From Colias croceus (Eukaryota; Arthropoda; Insecta; Lepidoptera; Pieridae): a DNA stretch of 64,000 bases. The notes under the pieces were generated by a model. The model saw only the letters and a program-made list of their open reading frames with translations, ran no database searches and was not told the DNA's origin. Location of the stretch: contig NC_059542.1 in NCBI RefSeq assembly GCF_905220415.1, positions 7,254,001 to 7,318,000 on the forward strand. Reading direction: 5' to 3'. Both the position numbers and the translations under genes were made by a program. Shown one piece after another: positions 12,641-26,700 of this stretch; within the stretch, counting starts at the first letter, position 1; each line of letters begins with the position of its first letter.

Positions 12641-15600
12641 TATACATACTAGGTAGGTAAATATATATTAATTAGACGAAATATACTTCAATTAATTTAA
12701 TTTATCCCTAGAGTAGTAATACATAATAAGTTCTTATTATTATTGGTAAAGTAGCTCCTAATTGGCTCTTGTTATTTTGGAATCGAACGGTATTTCCATT
12801 TTATTTAAAAGGGATGGTTTGAATAAAAACGTTAGTTCATTATCGACAGTAGGCTTGCTCTCCAACCGACTCGTTACGGAGACATGGCTTCATGAATAAT
12901 TTACAAGGAATAAATGTTAGTCCCGCGAAATATCTACCTGTATGTTTTAAATTGTGCAAATTTCTTCTTCTGATATTCCGGCCCATGGATATCTTGGAAT
13001 ATTTTAGCGGTACTAAGCTATAAAGTCGCATTATCCCGACTTAGGCCGGTATTTTTATGCGGGAACTTTAAACTAAACTATTCGAATATCAAGGCGGTAT
13101 TACACGCCCATTTTCAAGATTACCCTGAAATTGAGACTCGTACATACAATTTTCAGTTTCAAAGTTTTAAGAATCTTTAAGTGGATTGTTGTTTATAGCG
13201 CCGACCTCACGGTCATTCACCTAATAGGAAATTTCCACAAGAAGCTATCTGAACATAACATGTTCTTCAAAAACATGGGTTAGCCTTCAGCCAGAATATC
13301 AATCAAAGATTCATTTATTTATATTTTAACAATAATGATTAAAAATCTAGGCACACAGTCATATTGATCACAACATATCGGTCACCATTTTTCCTAGGTG
13401 CTCGTAACAAAATTAATTTAAATATTTTTATCATTAAAAACACCTCCGTCAATAATAAAATACAGTTTATGTTTTGTTGTCTATTTAAGTAATTAAATTG
13501 GTCTGCAAAGTAACTAATTCCCATTTACATTGATTGTTTGATTGGAACTTTTATGACAGAGTACTCTAAGGACAAATTGTTCGGGTTTGGATAATGTAAG
13601 GTATAACAGTGAAACGTTTTTATCATCACCCTCTGTTTAATTTTGCAAAGAGCCAGAGTTGCGTCACATTTGGTTCTTTATTTGGACAGTCTACCTTGTA
13701 CTTACCCAGTGCCTAAGATCAGTTAGGCGTATACCATTTGAATTAAGTATTTTATATTGACGTATTTATATTTGTTAGCTTCTATAAGAGGCAAACCTAA
13801 AAGTTTTGCAAAGGTTTGACTTGGAAGATTATGTTAATTAAATTTACCGTGTTGATTACAAAAACCCTCATATATCTGGAGTTACACCTAGATAACAAAC
13901 ACAAAGAAATTATAATACTCTGCAAATATTTATCCTATCGCATTATAATTAGTTTTATGTAAGAGCCCTGAGTAATCAGAACGGGCTTAATTTGTTGTTT
14001 TTAAAGCAATTTTGTGATCAAAGTCCTCACCTCTATAAAAGGCAGCACAAACAGAGGCGCTATAATCGATTTAATGAAAGGGGAATCGAAAGGTCCCGTA
14101 GGTTTGCCCTCCCAAATTTACGACTACCTCTAACGTTAAATTGGAAATTCATGCCGCAATAAAAACGAGTTGATGACCAAAAGATTACAACGATTTAAAA
14201 TGAAACTAAATGTTAATGGAATTAAATCCGGGATGGGAAATTTTGAAACGGTTTTCATTAGAGATGGATTTAGGCGTAAAAGGCATTGTCCGATCCTAAC
14301 ACATTTACCTGCCGTTTAAAATTAGTAACAAAAATTAACAATACAATGTTAACATAATACCAACAGTACCTACCCTTAGAAGGGGGAACCATATCTGGCC
14401 TTAAGAAGCATAATATATACCTCCAAATACGGTTCCCCATTCTAGGAAATTCTCGTTATTTCGACTGTATAAAATTCACTGCAGTGCCTTGTATGAATCA
14501 AAACATTTGCCTTTTAAATACTCGTTTATTATTTATGGCTTGGAGCTGTTTAATTGGCAATGAATCTTTGACGTCGCTTCCACATTTTCAGAGCATTTAT
14601 ATTGAATATCCAACATTTTGTTTGATGTAAAAGATACCTCTTAAGCTTTATATACAAATGAAATCATAAAATATAAATGAATAAGGAACGAATAAACCGT
14701 AAATCTTTCTTAGCAAAGTTACAATCTTTAACTTTCTGACAGTTTAATAAGATAATAAAAATATAACGAGGGAGAGATTAGGTAAATGAAATTTTTTCTT
14801 CCATTTTGCCGGTATACCGATTGAACAGAGCAATATATTTTGTTTGATTACCTTTTTGTGAAATAGGATGTGTATAATGATTTATCATCTTGCGCTTTAC
14901 ACTGTTTCATTTATAAAAAATCTGCTTAAGTAGTGGTTTTGATTCATCCATTACAATTACCCCAATGTTGTTGGACTTGGACATTTTACAAATTTTACAA
15001 CTTTATTTCATATTTTCTCTTAAAATTATGCACACTTATAAATATTACAATTTCTAAACGCTAACCTGTGATTCTAATACCGTGCAGTTAAACTAAATGG
15101 GGCAAATGTCGCACAGCAAAGCAATGAGAATTGAAAATTTAATGTTAAGAGTCGTACTTGCGTAGCAGCAAGCGAAAATGTGTGAAGGTAATTTTGCGGT
15201 AGCTACGCAGGAATGAGACGGTTGTATTCAAAGGGCCTGGCATTTTATAGGGACAACACACGCTAATGTTTTATGGATACAGCGAAATCTTTTGCCCCTT
15301 TGTTCACAACAAACAACTTTCATAGACACATGTATTGTTCAGATTTTGTGTACTAGCTACGGATTTAACACAATACACTTCATGACACTGTGATGTAGAA
15401 ACAGGGCATTAACACAGAATGTAGCGCCGTAATATTTCCTGGGTCATTCATATTTTAGCTGGATTGTTTCAGTTGCTGTAATGGGATTGGACGTATACAA
15501 TTTTTAAGCGTTTAAGTTTGGTAGTATTTTATATAATACGACAGTCCGTTTGCTTTAATAATTATTTCAAATTTTAAGTTGTTTTTGTATACTCATGTCG

Positions 15601-16370
15601 GTTGCTGATGTTTTTACAATATTCGAAATTCATCGTTAACAGAATGAAGATTATCTACTTAAATAACTTGAGCAATAATGTCTAGTTTTTTTTGTTGTTA
15701 AACAAAAATATATACTTTTGATAAAAATATCATTAATTAAAGATTCATTATCCTTAAGTCTAAACCAGAATCTTTGTTGACTGTAGTTAATGAATGCACG
15801 TGTCTTTGAGCTTATCCAATGAATTCTGGAAGTTAATTAAATGTCCTATAATAACAACTGATCTTGAATTCCTACGTGACTTTGCATAATAGAAGTACCA
15901 CCTCTGTTTCTAATAATACTCGGTTTGAAATAAATCATTTATAGAAAACGACTACAAACTCTGGAAATAAAGTGAGTTCTTGGAAGGAAAAAATATGAAA
16001 TTAATAATTGTTTATTCACGACATTTAAAATGAATGTGATCCTATGGTCGTGTCGTTATATAATTGGGTTCTATTTAATAGTCTGTGGTACAGGGCTTAA
16101 TTTCTCAAAACTATCGTGTGCCACAGACCGTGAATAATAATTTAGGCTAATTTCCAAGATGCAAACATGCCTAGAGTATTATTAGAGATGGATCCAAGGT
16201 AAAAACAGATGAGACCGTTCTGTTACGAGACTTAATGTGGGTAAACACTCGTCCCTTGTAATCACGAGATTACAGGCCCTGCCTGCCCAACAGGTGAAAG
16301 CGATGACAAATTCGGATCACTTAATACAAACACACCTGGAACGTATATTTAAATATTATTTAGTTTAATA
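12641..16370. other. AT-rich stretch, nothing recognised
   Basis: Frames on both strands (for example 12840-13031 and 13339-13524) are short, lack splice context and show no domain. I see no RNA gene. Confidence 0.45.
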
Positions 16371-16374
16371 TTCG

Positions 16375-16560
16375 GTAATTTTTAGGGTTCTAAGCTTACA
16401 AGGAAAAAAACGGAACTCATATAGGATCACTTTGTTGTCCATCTGTTTGTCTGTTTATCTGTCAAGACCCTATTTCTAAAGAATGTGTGACCCTATTTCT
16501 GAAAATACCCACGCAGGTCAACGTGAAAGTTAAGACGTAGAAGTTAAGTACTTCTAAACC
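16375..16560 (+). repeat. Lepidopteran dispersed repeat (GGGTTCTAAG...CTGTCAAGACCCT type)
   Basis: The sequence TTTTTAGGGTTCTAAGC, then AAACGGAACTCATATAGG, a short TCTGTTTGTC run and TGTCAAGACCCTATTTCT is the layout of a repeat often met in lepidopteran intergenic DNA. The copy looks degraded. Confidence 0.45.
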
Positions 16561-16977
16561 AACGCACTCAAAAGATATACCTAGCTATTTTTTACCTTGT
16601 AGTACATACCTATATATCTAATGGCAAGCTTTTTACAGTACTTCTTCATTATGAAAAATTATATAATATTCATATAACCAAAAAACATATTATCTATTTA
16701 GATATTTATTGATTTATACCTAATTAGATAAAATAATTATATTTTTATGTCGAAACTTCAAAGAGATATAGAATCCTTTGAGAATGTGGATACAACTGAG
16801 TACCTACTGATTTATAATAATTATGTCTCTGGGAACAAACTTGATGACAATCTGAAGTAAAATTAATTTAAGGGTTGACCCTTAGGTTTGAGCTCACACA
16901 AAATAGAGAATTATAAAAGTTTCACAAATTAATGTTTAACAATCCAATGTTTTGTCCTGTTAACAGCAAATTTAAAT

Positions 16978-17210
16978 TAGTATATAGTTTATTATAAATT
17001 CGAAAGTTTGTGAGGATGGATGGATTCGAAAGTTTTTTACTATTTCGCGCAAATACTACTGAACCGGTTACAATAAAATTTGGTATATAGGTAGCTGAAG
17101 ACCTAGATTCAGACATAAGCAAATATTTTTCCCAGAAATCTAACAGTAACGGGAACTATGCGGGTTTTTCTTTGACAACGCGGGCAAATTGGGCGGAAAT
17201 ATGGTTCCCT
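16978..17210 (+). repeat. Lepidopteran dispersed repeat (TTATAAATTCGAAAGTTTGTGAGGATGG type)
   Basis: The unit starts TTATAAATTCGAAAGTTTGT, has ACTACTGAACCGGTTACAAT, then AAATTTGGTATATAGGTAGC and ends with CGGGAACTATGCGGG. This is the body of a short non-autonomous element common in Lepidoptera. No coding capacity. Confidence 0.5.
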
Positions 17211-18265
17211 TATATAAAGACGAATTATACCTTATCTTACTACATTTTTATATTAATAAAATATTTAAATTACCAATCCTTTATTTAATTAAATAGATGT
17301 GTAACTGAGGCAACACAATTTTTTGATCGTAGACGTAATATATATAAGATCTATGATCTATGATCGTAGAGCTCTCCGAGTCGTGCAATACGTGTAGAGA
17401 TAAAGGGCCTAGTGTTTATACTTTAAGATACTACAGAATGTATTGAATTTATTAATTAATAGTTTAACTATTTCAAACTAACTAACTAATTCTTCAATAA
17501 ATGTAATACGAAGAAATATGCAATGCGAAATATAGAAATGTCATCATGAAACTATACCACAGAATGAACAACTAAACTAGCTAAGTTATAAAAGCTTATA
17601 ACGACACTTTGAAATAAACGTGGACATTTCACGTCTTCATTAGACGACTAACTAATGTAAGGTATTTACGTATTCACTCGTGTTCTCGTCCAGGCGATGA
17701 TAACTTTGTTTCACGGTCGAGCTTTGTATAATCTAGTTTTGGGTTTGAATTCTGTTCCCTCTAGTGTGGCCCTGTTTTGTTCTGTTCCTGGAAAAGGTGT
17801 AATTTCTTACGGATGGTACCATTTTCAGTGTACTCCAAATCTCTTAATAAGACTTATTACACACACGACATATTTTATGAGACTATATTATTCGATTTTA
17901 AAAATATAAAGTATTCGCTTCTCTATAGTTTTTAATAAAAAATAGGTACACTCAACTACTCTTACCGCATTTTTTTAATATTTTGAAGGTTTTAAGCAAA
18001 TAAGAAGTGTGAATGATAACTAATAATAACTCACCTGTATAAAATAGTTATATATTATTTGGTAAGTTAAACACTAAATTGTTAGCTGCTATTTTATCTA
18101 CGTTAATTAAGATCAAAGACAAATCCGCCGTGTAATCAGACTGAGTTAACGATGTTATTGTATTTTGTTATTAATCTATTAATTACCCATTTGAGTCGAG
18201 TAAATTCATTTATATGTGTTATGTCATAATGTGTTTCAAGAATCGACATCCGAAATCGAAAATTT
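17211..18265. other. AT-rich stretch, nothing recognised
   Basis: Only a short frame at 17697-17909 without a recognisable domain. No gene is supported. Confidence 0.4.
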
Positions 18266-18909
18266 AACAATAATTCCAAAAATTTCAAACTTCGGTCAAC
18301 TGAATAGTACATTGGGACGACAATAAATCTCATTTTGCAACCTTGTCCGCAGTCCGGAACATTGTTAAAATTGCAATTAAATTATTTTTTGCTGTATGGT
18401 CGTGGAAAAAATTCCAAAAGTTCTGCAAACTCGACACAGATATCGGAAATATATACCGAACGGTTGTATAAATTTGCAACCTTTTTCGTTAACCGGAACA
18501 TGTTTATTTATAATTTTTTTTTAATTCGTGGTAATTTTTTCGAGTAAGGTGGTCTCGGAATAATTACAAAAGTTTTGGTACTTGGTTGCAAACTTCGAAA
18601 ACATATATTCTAATGCATTTACAAATTTGCAAAATCAATCAGTTTAATAAATAAAAAAAAACATTAATATTCAATACCAAAAGATGTTCCGTACACTGAG
18701 ATTGGTTGCAAATTTAATACGTGATATGAAATATTATATCGAAAACTTCCCCAAGATTGCAGAGCTTTTGGAATTTTTTTCACGACCATACAGCAAAAAA
18801 TAATTTAATTACAGTTCCGGACTGCGGACAAGGTTTCAAAATGAGATTCATTGTCGCCCCAATGTACCATTCACTTGACCGAAGTTTGAAAAATTTTGGA
18901 ATTATTGTG
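18266..18909. mobile_element. Foldback element with inverted arms of about 155-160 bp
   Basis: The left arm (18266-18427) and right arm (18755-18909) are imperfect reverse complements over most of their length. They share AACCTTGTCCGCAGTCCGGA, TTTTTTGCTGTATGGTCGTG and AACTTCGGTCAA. The roughly 330-base centre is AT-rich and non-coding. Short frames on each strand inside the arms are mirror images of one another and are not genes. It is most likely a non-autonomous DNA transposon; no clear target duplication was seen. Confidence 0.7.
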
Positions 18910-20540
18910 AATTGATTGTCTTGACTGACTGGAGATTTAAAAAAAGCATCAAATAGGTTACGTAGTTTTGAAGATTTAAGCATACAAAGAGACAAAGGGA
19001 CAGAGAAAGCGAGTTTGTTTTATACTATGTAGTGACGATACAAAGTCTGGACGTAATATAAACAATCATTTTTTTTATTTATCTATGTTTCTTAACATAT
19101 TTACAATAGCATTTATATTTAAACATGTATATTGAAATACACAAGTTATGGCCCCTTGTGAATAAGTTTGGGGCGTTAAATGCACGTAAAATTAGAATTT
19201 TGGTATGACGACAACAGAACAATAGGTACACAGTTTCATTAAAATAATTCACGCCGATAGATTCGTACATAGAACATTTAACGTGAAATTGGAAAGTCCT
19301 GTGAACATTTTATTCCGTATTCGGGCGAAGCCAGGGAGTAAAAGCATAATTGTAATTACCTTTGTCTGTGCGCCGCAAGCTACACAATAAAATAATTTTA
19401 ACGTAGCGCATGGCCTTAACAATAGATTTTAGATACAAGATTGTGGATGCAATTTAAACCAACTAACTTTGAATTGTTAACTTCATCTGTTGTGAAAACA
19501 GTTGGCTGCGATGACATTTTTATAAAATTGTGATTAAAAGTTTCGGTGCAGAAATTTAATGAACTGGAGATGCGCTCTTTCAATTTATGGGATAAACAAT
19601 ATACTACCGACTACGTGATACTAAACAAAGGAGTTTTTATGATTGTACACTGTACAAGCGAAGATAGATACTAGGTATAAAGAGCTACTAGCTAATCTAC
19701 TGTACTGCTAGTAATGACAAGAGATTATTGTATAATATAATATGTATAATATCGAGTAATCATGTATCTTTGCATATTTCATAGGACGTAGCGGCACTAC
19801 GAGAGGCTTGGCGAGAAAGTAGTCTGTGGATTGCTTGGTTTTGTGATATTTTCGTCTTTTTTATAATTATAAAGAAGAGCGCACTTATGTTTGTGTGATA
19901 TTTTCCACTTCAAAATTTACATTTGCATTTGCAAACTCAACCCTAAACCATAGTATAGATGATGATAAAAGCACCTAGCTCATTAGGTTGTAGCTTGCAC
20001 GGAATTGCACGATAAAGTATTTTCCACCTTGCGTCTTCGCAAAAGCGCTACAAATTCTATTAAAACGCCAAAGACAATGCAAATCACGGCACACTAAAGT
20101 AATATGGCCATAAAGATAACAAGGGCGGTGAAAGGTGGGCCCACATTAATCTTGGCATGGACCACCGTTCGTTCTGACAGCGTTCATTAAGACACAAAAG
20201 CATAGTCTATCAGTTAGTTTCCGTAGCGCTGGCTTAACAAATTGGTGGCGTAACGTCTACATTTGGATAATGTGAAGTCGGTACTGTTACTGGTCGGAGC
20301 TAGTCTATTAGTTTCGCTTCTATTTGCGTTTTGTAACGGATGCTAAAAGCCATAAACTGTAACTTTTCAGGAAGGTGATGAACGTACAAGTACAAGTTAT
20401 AGGGACAAGTATATATTATTATGACAGAAATTTAATAAATGGTCTAGATTTTTATTGCTGTGTAAATTCTAGTTTAGAAAATATGCAATAAACAAAGCAA
20501 CAGACTAAAAATATTGAATTTCTATAAAATAATGAATGGC
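18910..20540. other. AT-rich stretch downstream of serpin gene A
   Basis: The stretch carries a small fragment of the CGGGCGAAGCC repeat near 19323 but no supported gene. Confidence 0.45.
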
Positions 20541-20741
20541 CTAAATACTTTTGTGTGTTTTATTGGCTTGCAGAACATTATATTTTACACCAGGACGATT
20601 CATAAATAAATTCCTTCATTAGATGATGCCTAATAGGGTTAAAAATAAAACAATACTTTGTTGTATGTACAATGTTTATTTCATTTTCATTCATAATATC
20701 ATAGACATCGTTACAAATATGTTCGTCGAGGAACTCGTTAT
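20541..20741 (-). other. Probable shared 3'-UTR exon (exon 10) of serpin gene A
   Basis: A strong acceptor (TTTATTTTTCAG) at 20742-20753 starts an exon whose poly(A) signal AATAAA lies at 20564-20559; the end at 20541 is my estimate of the cleavage site. It sits just downstream of the last alternative exon. Six exon 9s carry a donor right behind their stop codon, so a common acceptor downstream is required, and this is the best one seen. It also has an open frame (to 20578) in phase with exon 8 but without serpin C-terminal motifs, so I treat it as untranslated. A skip isoform from exon 8 is the alternative. Confidence 0.65.
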
Positions 20742-23700
20742 CTGAAAAATAAACATTAAATTAATATCGTGTAAAGTTTATACATTATAAAGATTAATAA
20801 AACATATCATCTGGGATAAAACTGTGAAATTGTTTATAGCATATTTTCCATTAAGTTTTATAAGGCTAATGTTAAAAAATATTCACACTTTTTGGCTGAA
20901 ACCAAATGACATAGACATATATTATATGTAGGGTAAAAAAATAAACATTACAATTTAAAGTACAATTAACTATAACTATGTATCAACAATTCATTTAATA
21001 TTACAAATTAATAAAAAGTACTTACGTTTAAAAAATCATGCATAGTAGCATGCATACATACACATGCATAAAAAATGCCTTACATGATGGACGTCATTAA
21101 TTTTTCGTAAATTAGTAATTAATTATAACAAGTTAATCCCATACAGTGACAGGAATAGATATTCTGTTGGTGGATTTAGTCACTATATAAATTATATAAA
21201 AATCTATATTGCTGTGATAAAACATGGTGTGTATCTGGTGATCATGGCCTCCGTGGCATTAATTACATTTGTGTAGCAAATTTTAACACGCACTTTACAT
21301 GCATTAAGTAACTTACTACTTCCATTATAATAAATGACTAACATCGTATTTGCTACCCTTTTATTATATCCTGTATGCATCTTTAAGGACCTGTAGTTTT
21401 TTGTTTGTTAAACAGACAGAGTGAGATGTTAAGCATGACTGACGATTTTATATTTAAAATAAAAAAATACCTAATTGAGGTAAGCTCCTGAAAATATTAT
21501 ATTTATTTTTGCTTGCAAGTAAAATAGGAAAGGACGATCTGCTGTAAATGTTTTTGGTTGTAATTTGTAACGCCGCATAGACTTAACGTAGAATTTAAAA
21601 ACTGCAATGAAAATAAAATCAAATTAATCACCTATTAATCAAGAAAAAGAGCAGATTCCACATCTTTCTCGTAGGTATGGAGTTGCAATTAACATACCTA
21701 AGAATGTAGTCTGTAATATAAAAATGAATCGCAAAATGTGTTGGTAAACGCATAATTTGAGAACGGCTGAACCGATTTCGTTAATTCTCTTTTTTATAAT
21801 ATTCACTGAAGGACGAGGATGGTTCGTATGAAGTGAAAATGTAAACATGTACCACGGGCGAAGCCGGGGCGGACTGCTAGTAGTTTATAAAATGTTAACG
21901 CATTGAAAGTAGATTGGACAATTAGAAAGTTCATACGCTGTATTTACAATTACATAGAAACATGCAATTCTTTTTAATTTATACAGGGTTACTTGTAAAA
22001 CACTAGTAACTTCGCAGGACAAGACAGCTAACATCATAAGTAACACCATTTGTTCTACGACTTTTGATAATTTGTTAGATTTTATTTTCATACAAAAATA
22101 ATTAATATTCATATAATTTTTCGTTTCAATATCATAAACTCTACGCGTATCCCAAAAATCACGTAAACAAGAAGCGAACGAGAGGGGGAAGAAGCGTGCG
22201 CGGGCGTCGCGTCGTCCTTTCGATAATGAATAGAATATATTATAGACTTACAAATTAATGTTAGGACAATACAATAAAAGATTAAAAATCATTTAAATAT
22301 AGGTAATTTATTGCGTTATGCCAATAGTCGTAGAACAAATGTTGTTACTTATGATGTTAGCTATCTTGTCCTGCGAGGTTGCTGGTGTTTTACAAGTTAC
22401 CCTGTATAATATGACAACATTTTAATTTTAAGGGTTGCGGACACCAAATTGCATTGATTTTATGTTTAAATATGAAATAATTTTCCAGCATGCATAAGTA
22501 TCTATAATTTTTTATTGTTTGTATAAAATACGACGGAGATGTTATGCGTGACTGACCATTGTATACAATATTTAAAATACATAAATACCTAAGCGAGGTA
22601 AGCTCCTGAAAACATTGTATTTTTTTTTGCTTTCAAGTAAAATAAGAAAGGTCGATTTGCAATGAATCTTTTTGGTGGCAATTTGTGCTGGCGCATAGAC
22701 CTAAAGTACACTCTAACATCTGTAATAAAAAAAACATCACCTTTTATAATATTAAAAAAAAAAATAAGTGGATTTCACGTCTTTCTGGTTTTGAATCGTT
22801 TTTCAAAATTGCTTTATTTAGGTATATTACAAATGTAAAAATTGATAGGTAAAATAAAAAGGATATGAGGCATTTTTTATAACAACGAATCTAAAAACAT
22901 AAATAGATACCATATTGTAACATTAAATAAATAAAAAACGGTGTTAACCGTGCGCGAGTTATATATAAGCGAGTTTAAGGCATAAATAATAAATAAAATA
23001 AATAAATAAATAAAAAATTATTTTTACCTGTTGGCAGTTACCTACTATCGACTTTGTCTCCGAATCGATTTGAGGTGTTTATCTTAAAATATTGCAATAT
23101 ATTATACAGATTCAAAAAGAAGAAGCACCATTTGTATCAGTATTCAGTGTTTGACGTTTGTGTTATAAATAACATGCATGCATTATTTCGGCCTTTTGGA
23201 TAAGATCAAAAAAGTATTTAAACAAATAAGTGTCCTAGGCGCCATTCTATACTTTGTAGCGTACATTTACAAATTAAAAGTTTAAATAAATAAAAATTAT
23301 TTAGTTGTAGTATTAATTACATATACCTAGGTAAGAATTGAAATTGTATAAAGTCGAGATCCCATCAACACACTTGTATTAGTTAACTATTACACAATAA
23401 TACATTAAAGCTAAAAAAAATAAACAATACAATTTAATAAGTTTTAATCGGGAAAAACGTATTTTTCCTTTTTTCAAACAAAAAAAATCTGGTAAGTAGG
23501 TATTACGATGGCCATGTCCAGTTGTGCTCTAATAGTAGTGTCAAATATATTCGTGTAGTTAGTATATTTGCGTGCGTATGTCATCCAGCATATTTTCCAA
23601 TAAACACATGCGTATCTATTTCAGCAACTTTTAAAAGGAATATAAATGGATGATTTGCAATAAATACTTCAGAAAACCCGCCAAATCGGAAGCCGAGCTC

Positions 23701-26700
23701 AATATCTGAAAATTTTCCAAAATAATTTAAACATTTTAAGCATAGACGCATGTCTTATTCGTTACTAAAATTATTGATTAGTGTGTTTTATTATTTGCTT
23801 GTATTTTTTTAATAATGGTAAATAATATTTTTTTTTGTTTTAGTAAAGTCTTATTTAATGTTAGGTGAATTCATAATATTTGAATATTAACTGTTATATT
23901 ATGCAATTAGGACTTAGGAGTTATATTATTATTGGAGTTTAGTATTACATCATTCTCCTATCATAAGCACGTTCACGAAGCAACTTTGTGACTAAAGCTA
24001 TGTTCTCCAGATAATACCATGCAATAACATTATTTAATTCTGCAAGTGACTCAGCCAGCATGCAATATGATTTAAATAGATAAATACCTAAGCGGTGTAG
24101 ACCCCTGAGAATATTTGTATATTGTCAACTTTCAAGAAAAATATAAAAGGCTGTTCAGCCACAAATCTTTTTGGATTAATATATTTGACCATAATCTTCT
24201 TACGTATGGCAAACACTGGAATAGTAAAAAATGCCTTTAAAGGGGACGTGTGTTTAAAGGAGACTTTCCATATTATTATTATTATCTATCTATCTATAAA
24301 ATTAGTATCTGGTCTTTTATTCTAATATATTAAAGTACGATATCTATATATTTTTACGAAACGCAGCTGCACGGAAATATACTGCAATAAATATGGTTTG
24401 CATCGACCTCATTATTCTTACAAAGTCCTTGGTATAACGTTTTTATAAACAGCTCAAATTATACCACCATTATGAATAAGGGTATATACCCTCATCTATA
24501 GCAACGCATGAATAAAGAAAATATAAAATGAAATACAAACTTACATAATAAAACAAAACAAAATGTAAGGTAATGAAAAGGATCTATTATTTCTACGTTG
24601 TGTAATAAAATAACACTCAAGCATAAATATTTATATAATTTATTTTGTAATTGAAAACATAGTATCGGTATAACAATGTAATAACTTATTTTATTTATAC
24701 TATTACAAAGTTATAATTAAATATTTGATCGTCAATTATCTTGATGTATTTAGCTTCAGTCATTTATTATTTTAGTAAACGGGATGGATATAAAAGTATT
24801 TTTCAGTCAATTCTGTAGGTGTGAAAACTGAATCTGAAAATGCATAAATACCCTTATTACTTACACACGTATAAAAATTAATAGAAAAAAGCAAAATAAA
24901 TGATTTAAGCTCAAAAAAATAAAAACAAAGCAATAGGTACCTACATAATTATAAAATTAGTGTAGCAAATTGCAATTTAAATTGTATAAAATGCTAATAC
25001 ATATTAATAATTAATAGATAATACAGAAAGAACACAATCCTTAAAAACCTTGATTATTATTATTCCATAAGCACATAGAAGTATTTAAAATTACTCAATA
25101 TTAGATAAAGAACTGTATTGCAAACACTAAATCATACATTAGTATATAAGCAAATTACCTGAAAAAGCAACAAATGAGCATTGGTTTTTGTGGTTATTAA
25201 CTCCGAAAAACATGCGATTAAAAATATATTTTTATATATTACCTAATTGAAGTGGACGCCGTTAAATATAATTTCATCTCCTACTTTCAAATAAAATAGG
25301 AAGGGACGATTTGCATTGAATCTTTTTGGACGAGAGATCGCTGCCGAGAGATAGGCGATTCCGAATTCTGGAACATTAAATGTATAAAAAACAGTGACAA
25401 ATTATAATTAAATTATTATATTATATTAGTAACAAGGTATTAGTATACAGGGGAAACTGTCTTCATCTCTGGGATATCTACGAGAATTAAACAACGCTTA
25501 AATTACATAGTTTTGTATACAGTAACGAATAAACTCAAAAAACCACCCTATCGATTTGCCATCTTTACTGAGTAGAAAAAATATATATAATAAGAATGGC
25601 TGGAGTTTTTTTAGGTGTCGCGTCGTTATGATTATTTATTTACTAGCGGTCCGCCCCGGCTTCGCCCGTGGTACATATTTCGCAATAAAAGGTAGCCTAT
25701 GTTCTTTCTCAGGGTCTAAAGATTGCCTGTGCCAAATTTCATCAAAAGTTTATGCGTGAAAACCATACATACATACATACATAATTACAAACCATTCCTC
25801 TTTATAATATTAGTATAGATAACTTTATGTGTGTTGAACATTACTTATTGAGGATGGTGTATAATTTTTTTTGATTAATTGTTTCTTATTGGTTTAAATA
25901 AGTTTAAATGGTTTCATAATTTCAAAATCGTTTTCGTAAATTGAATATCTGCAAAGCTAAACATACTATATAGAGTGCTTAGTGAGATTTTACATTATGA
26001 TTTTTTCAAAGTATTTATAAAACTGTCAATACTTTACATCAAAAGTGTTTATTAACTATATTGAATACTTTGATAAGATAACGACTCATTAATTATTATC
26101 AGTAAGATAGGCCCAAATCAGTCAGCTAGAAACGCATTGAGATTCTGTGTCTAGGTGTTGAGTAGTAAATACATACAATTAATCTATTGTTAATCCATTT
26201 CATGTAAGTGTAATTAATAGTATCTAGAACACAGTTGTATTGTGTTCTCTGAATAAGACATTTTCTACTTCATAATGTTAATGAAATATGTTTATTATGT
26301 TTGTATTTGATGAAGATTTTTGTGTAGTTTTAAAATGTATGTGAAGATAATTGAAATCTTATGTAGAATTTTTATAGTTTTGAAAAATATTTAAGGTAAT
26401 ATTTTATTATCATTTTGAAATTATTTGCATTCATATGAGAAATGGTTGTTTAGGAATGAGGGTGATTAAAATATCTTGAGTAGATTTATTTTCATTTTAT
26501 TTGTCTTATAATTTTACTTACATCTTAAAAGTTTAAAATAGAAACATTATATTATGGTCGTTCAATTTATTTAGTTTTATTGTTAATTCTTACTATTTAA
26601 TACTATTGAGTATTGATTTTGTTCAATATCGAAATCACATCTACACATTAAATCTACACGTATAGATTTTAATATAAAATTATTTTTCTAATTAGATTTA

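Noticed and set aside
18136..18995. Several short frames on both strands
   Set aside because: They are mirror translations of the two arms of the foldback element.
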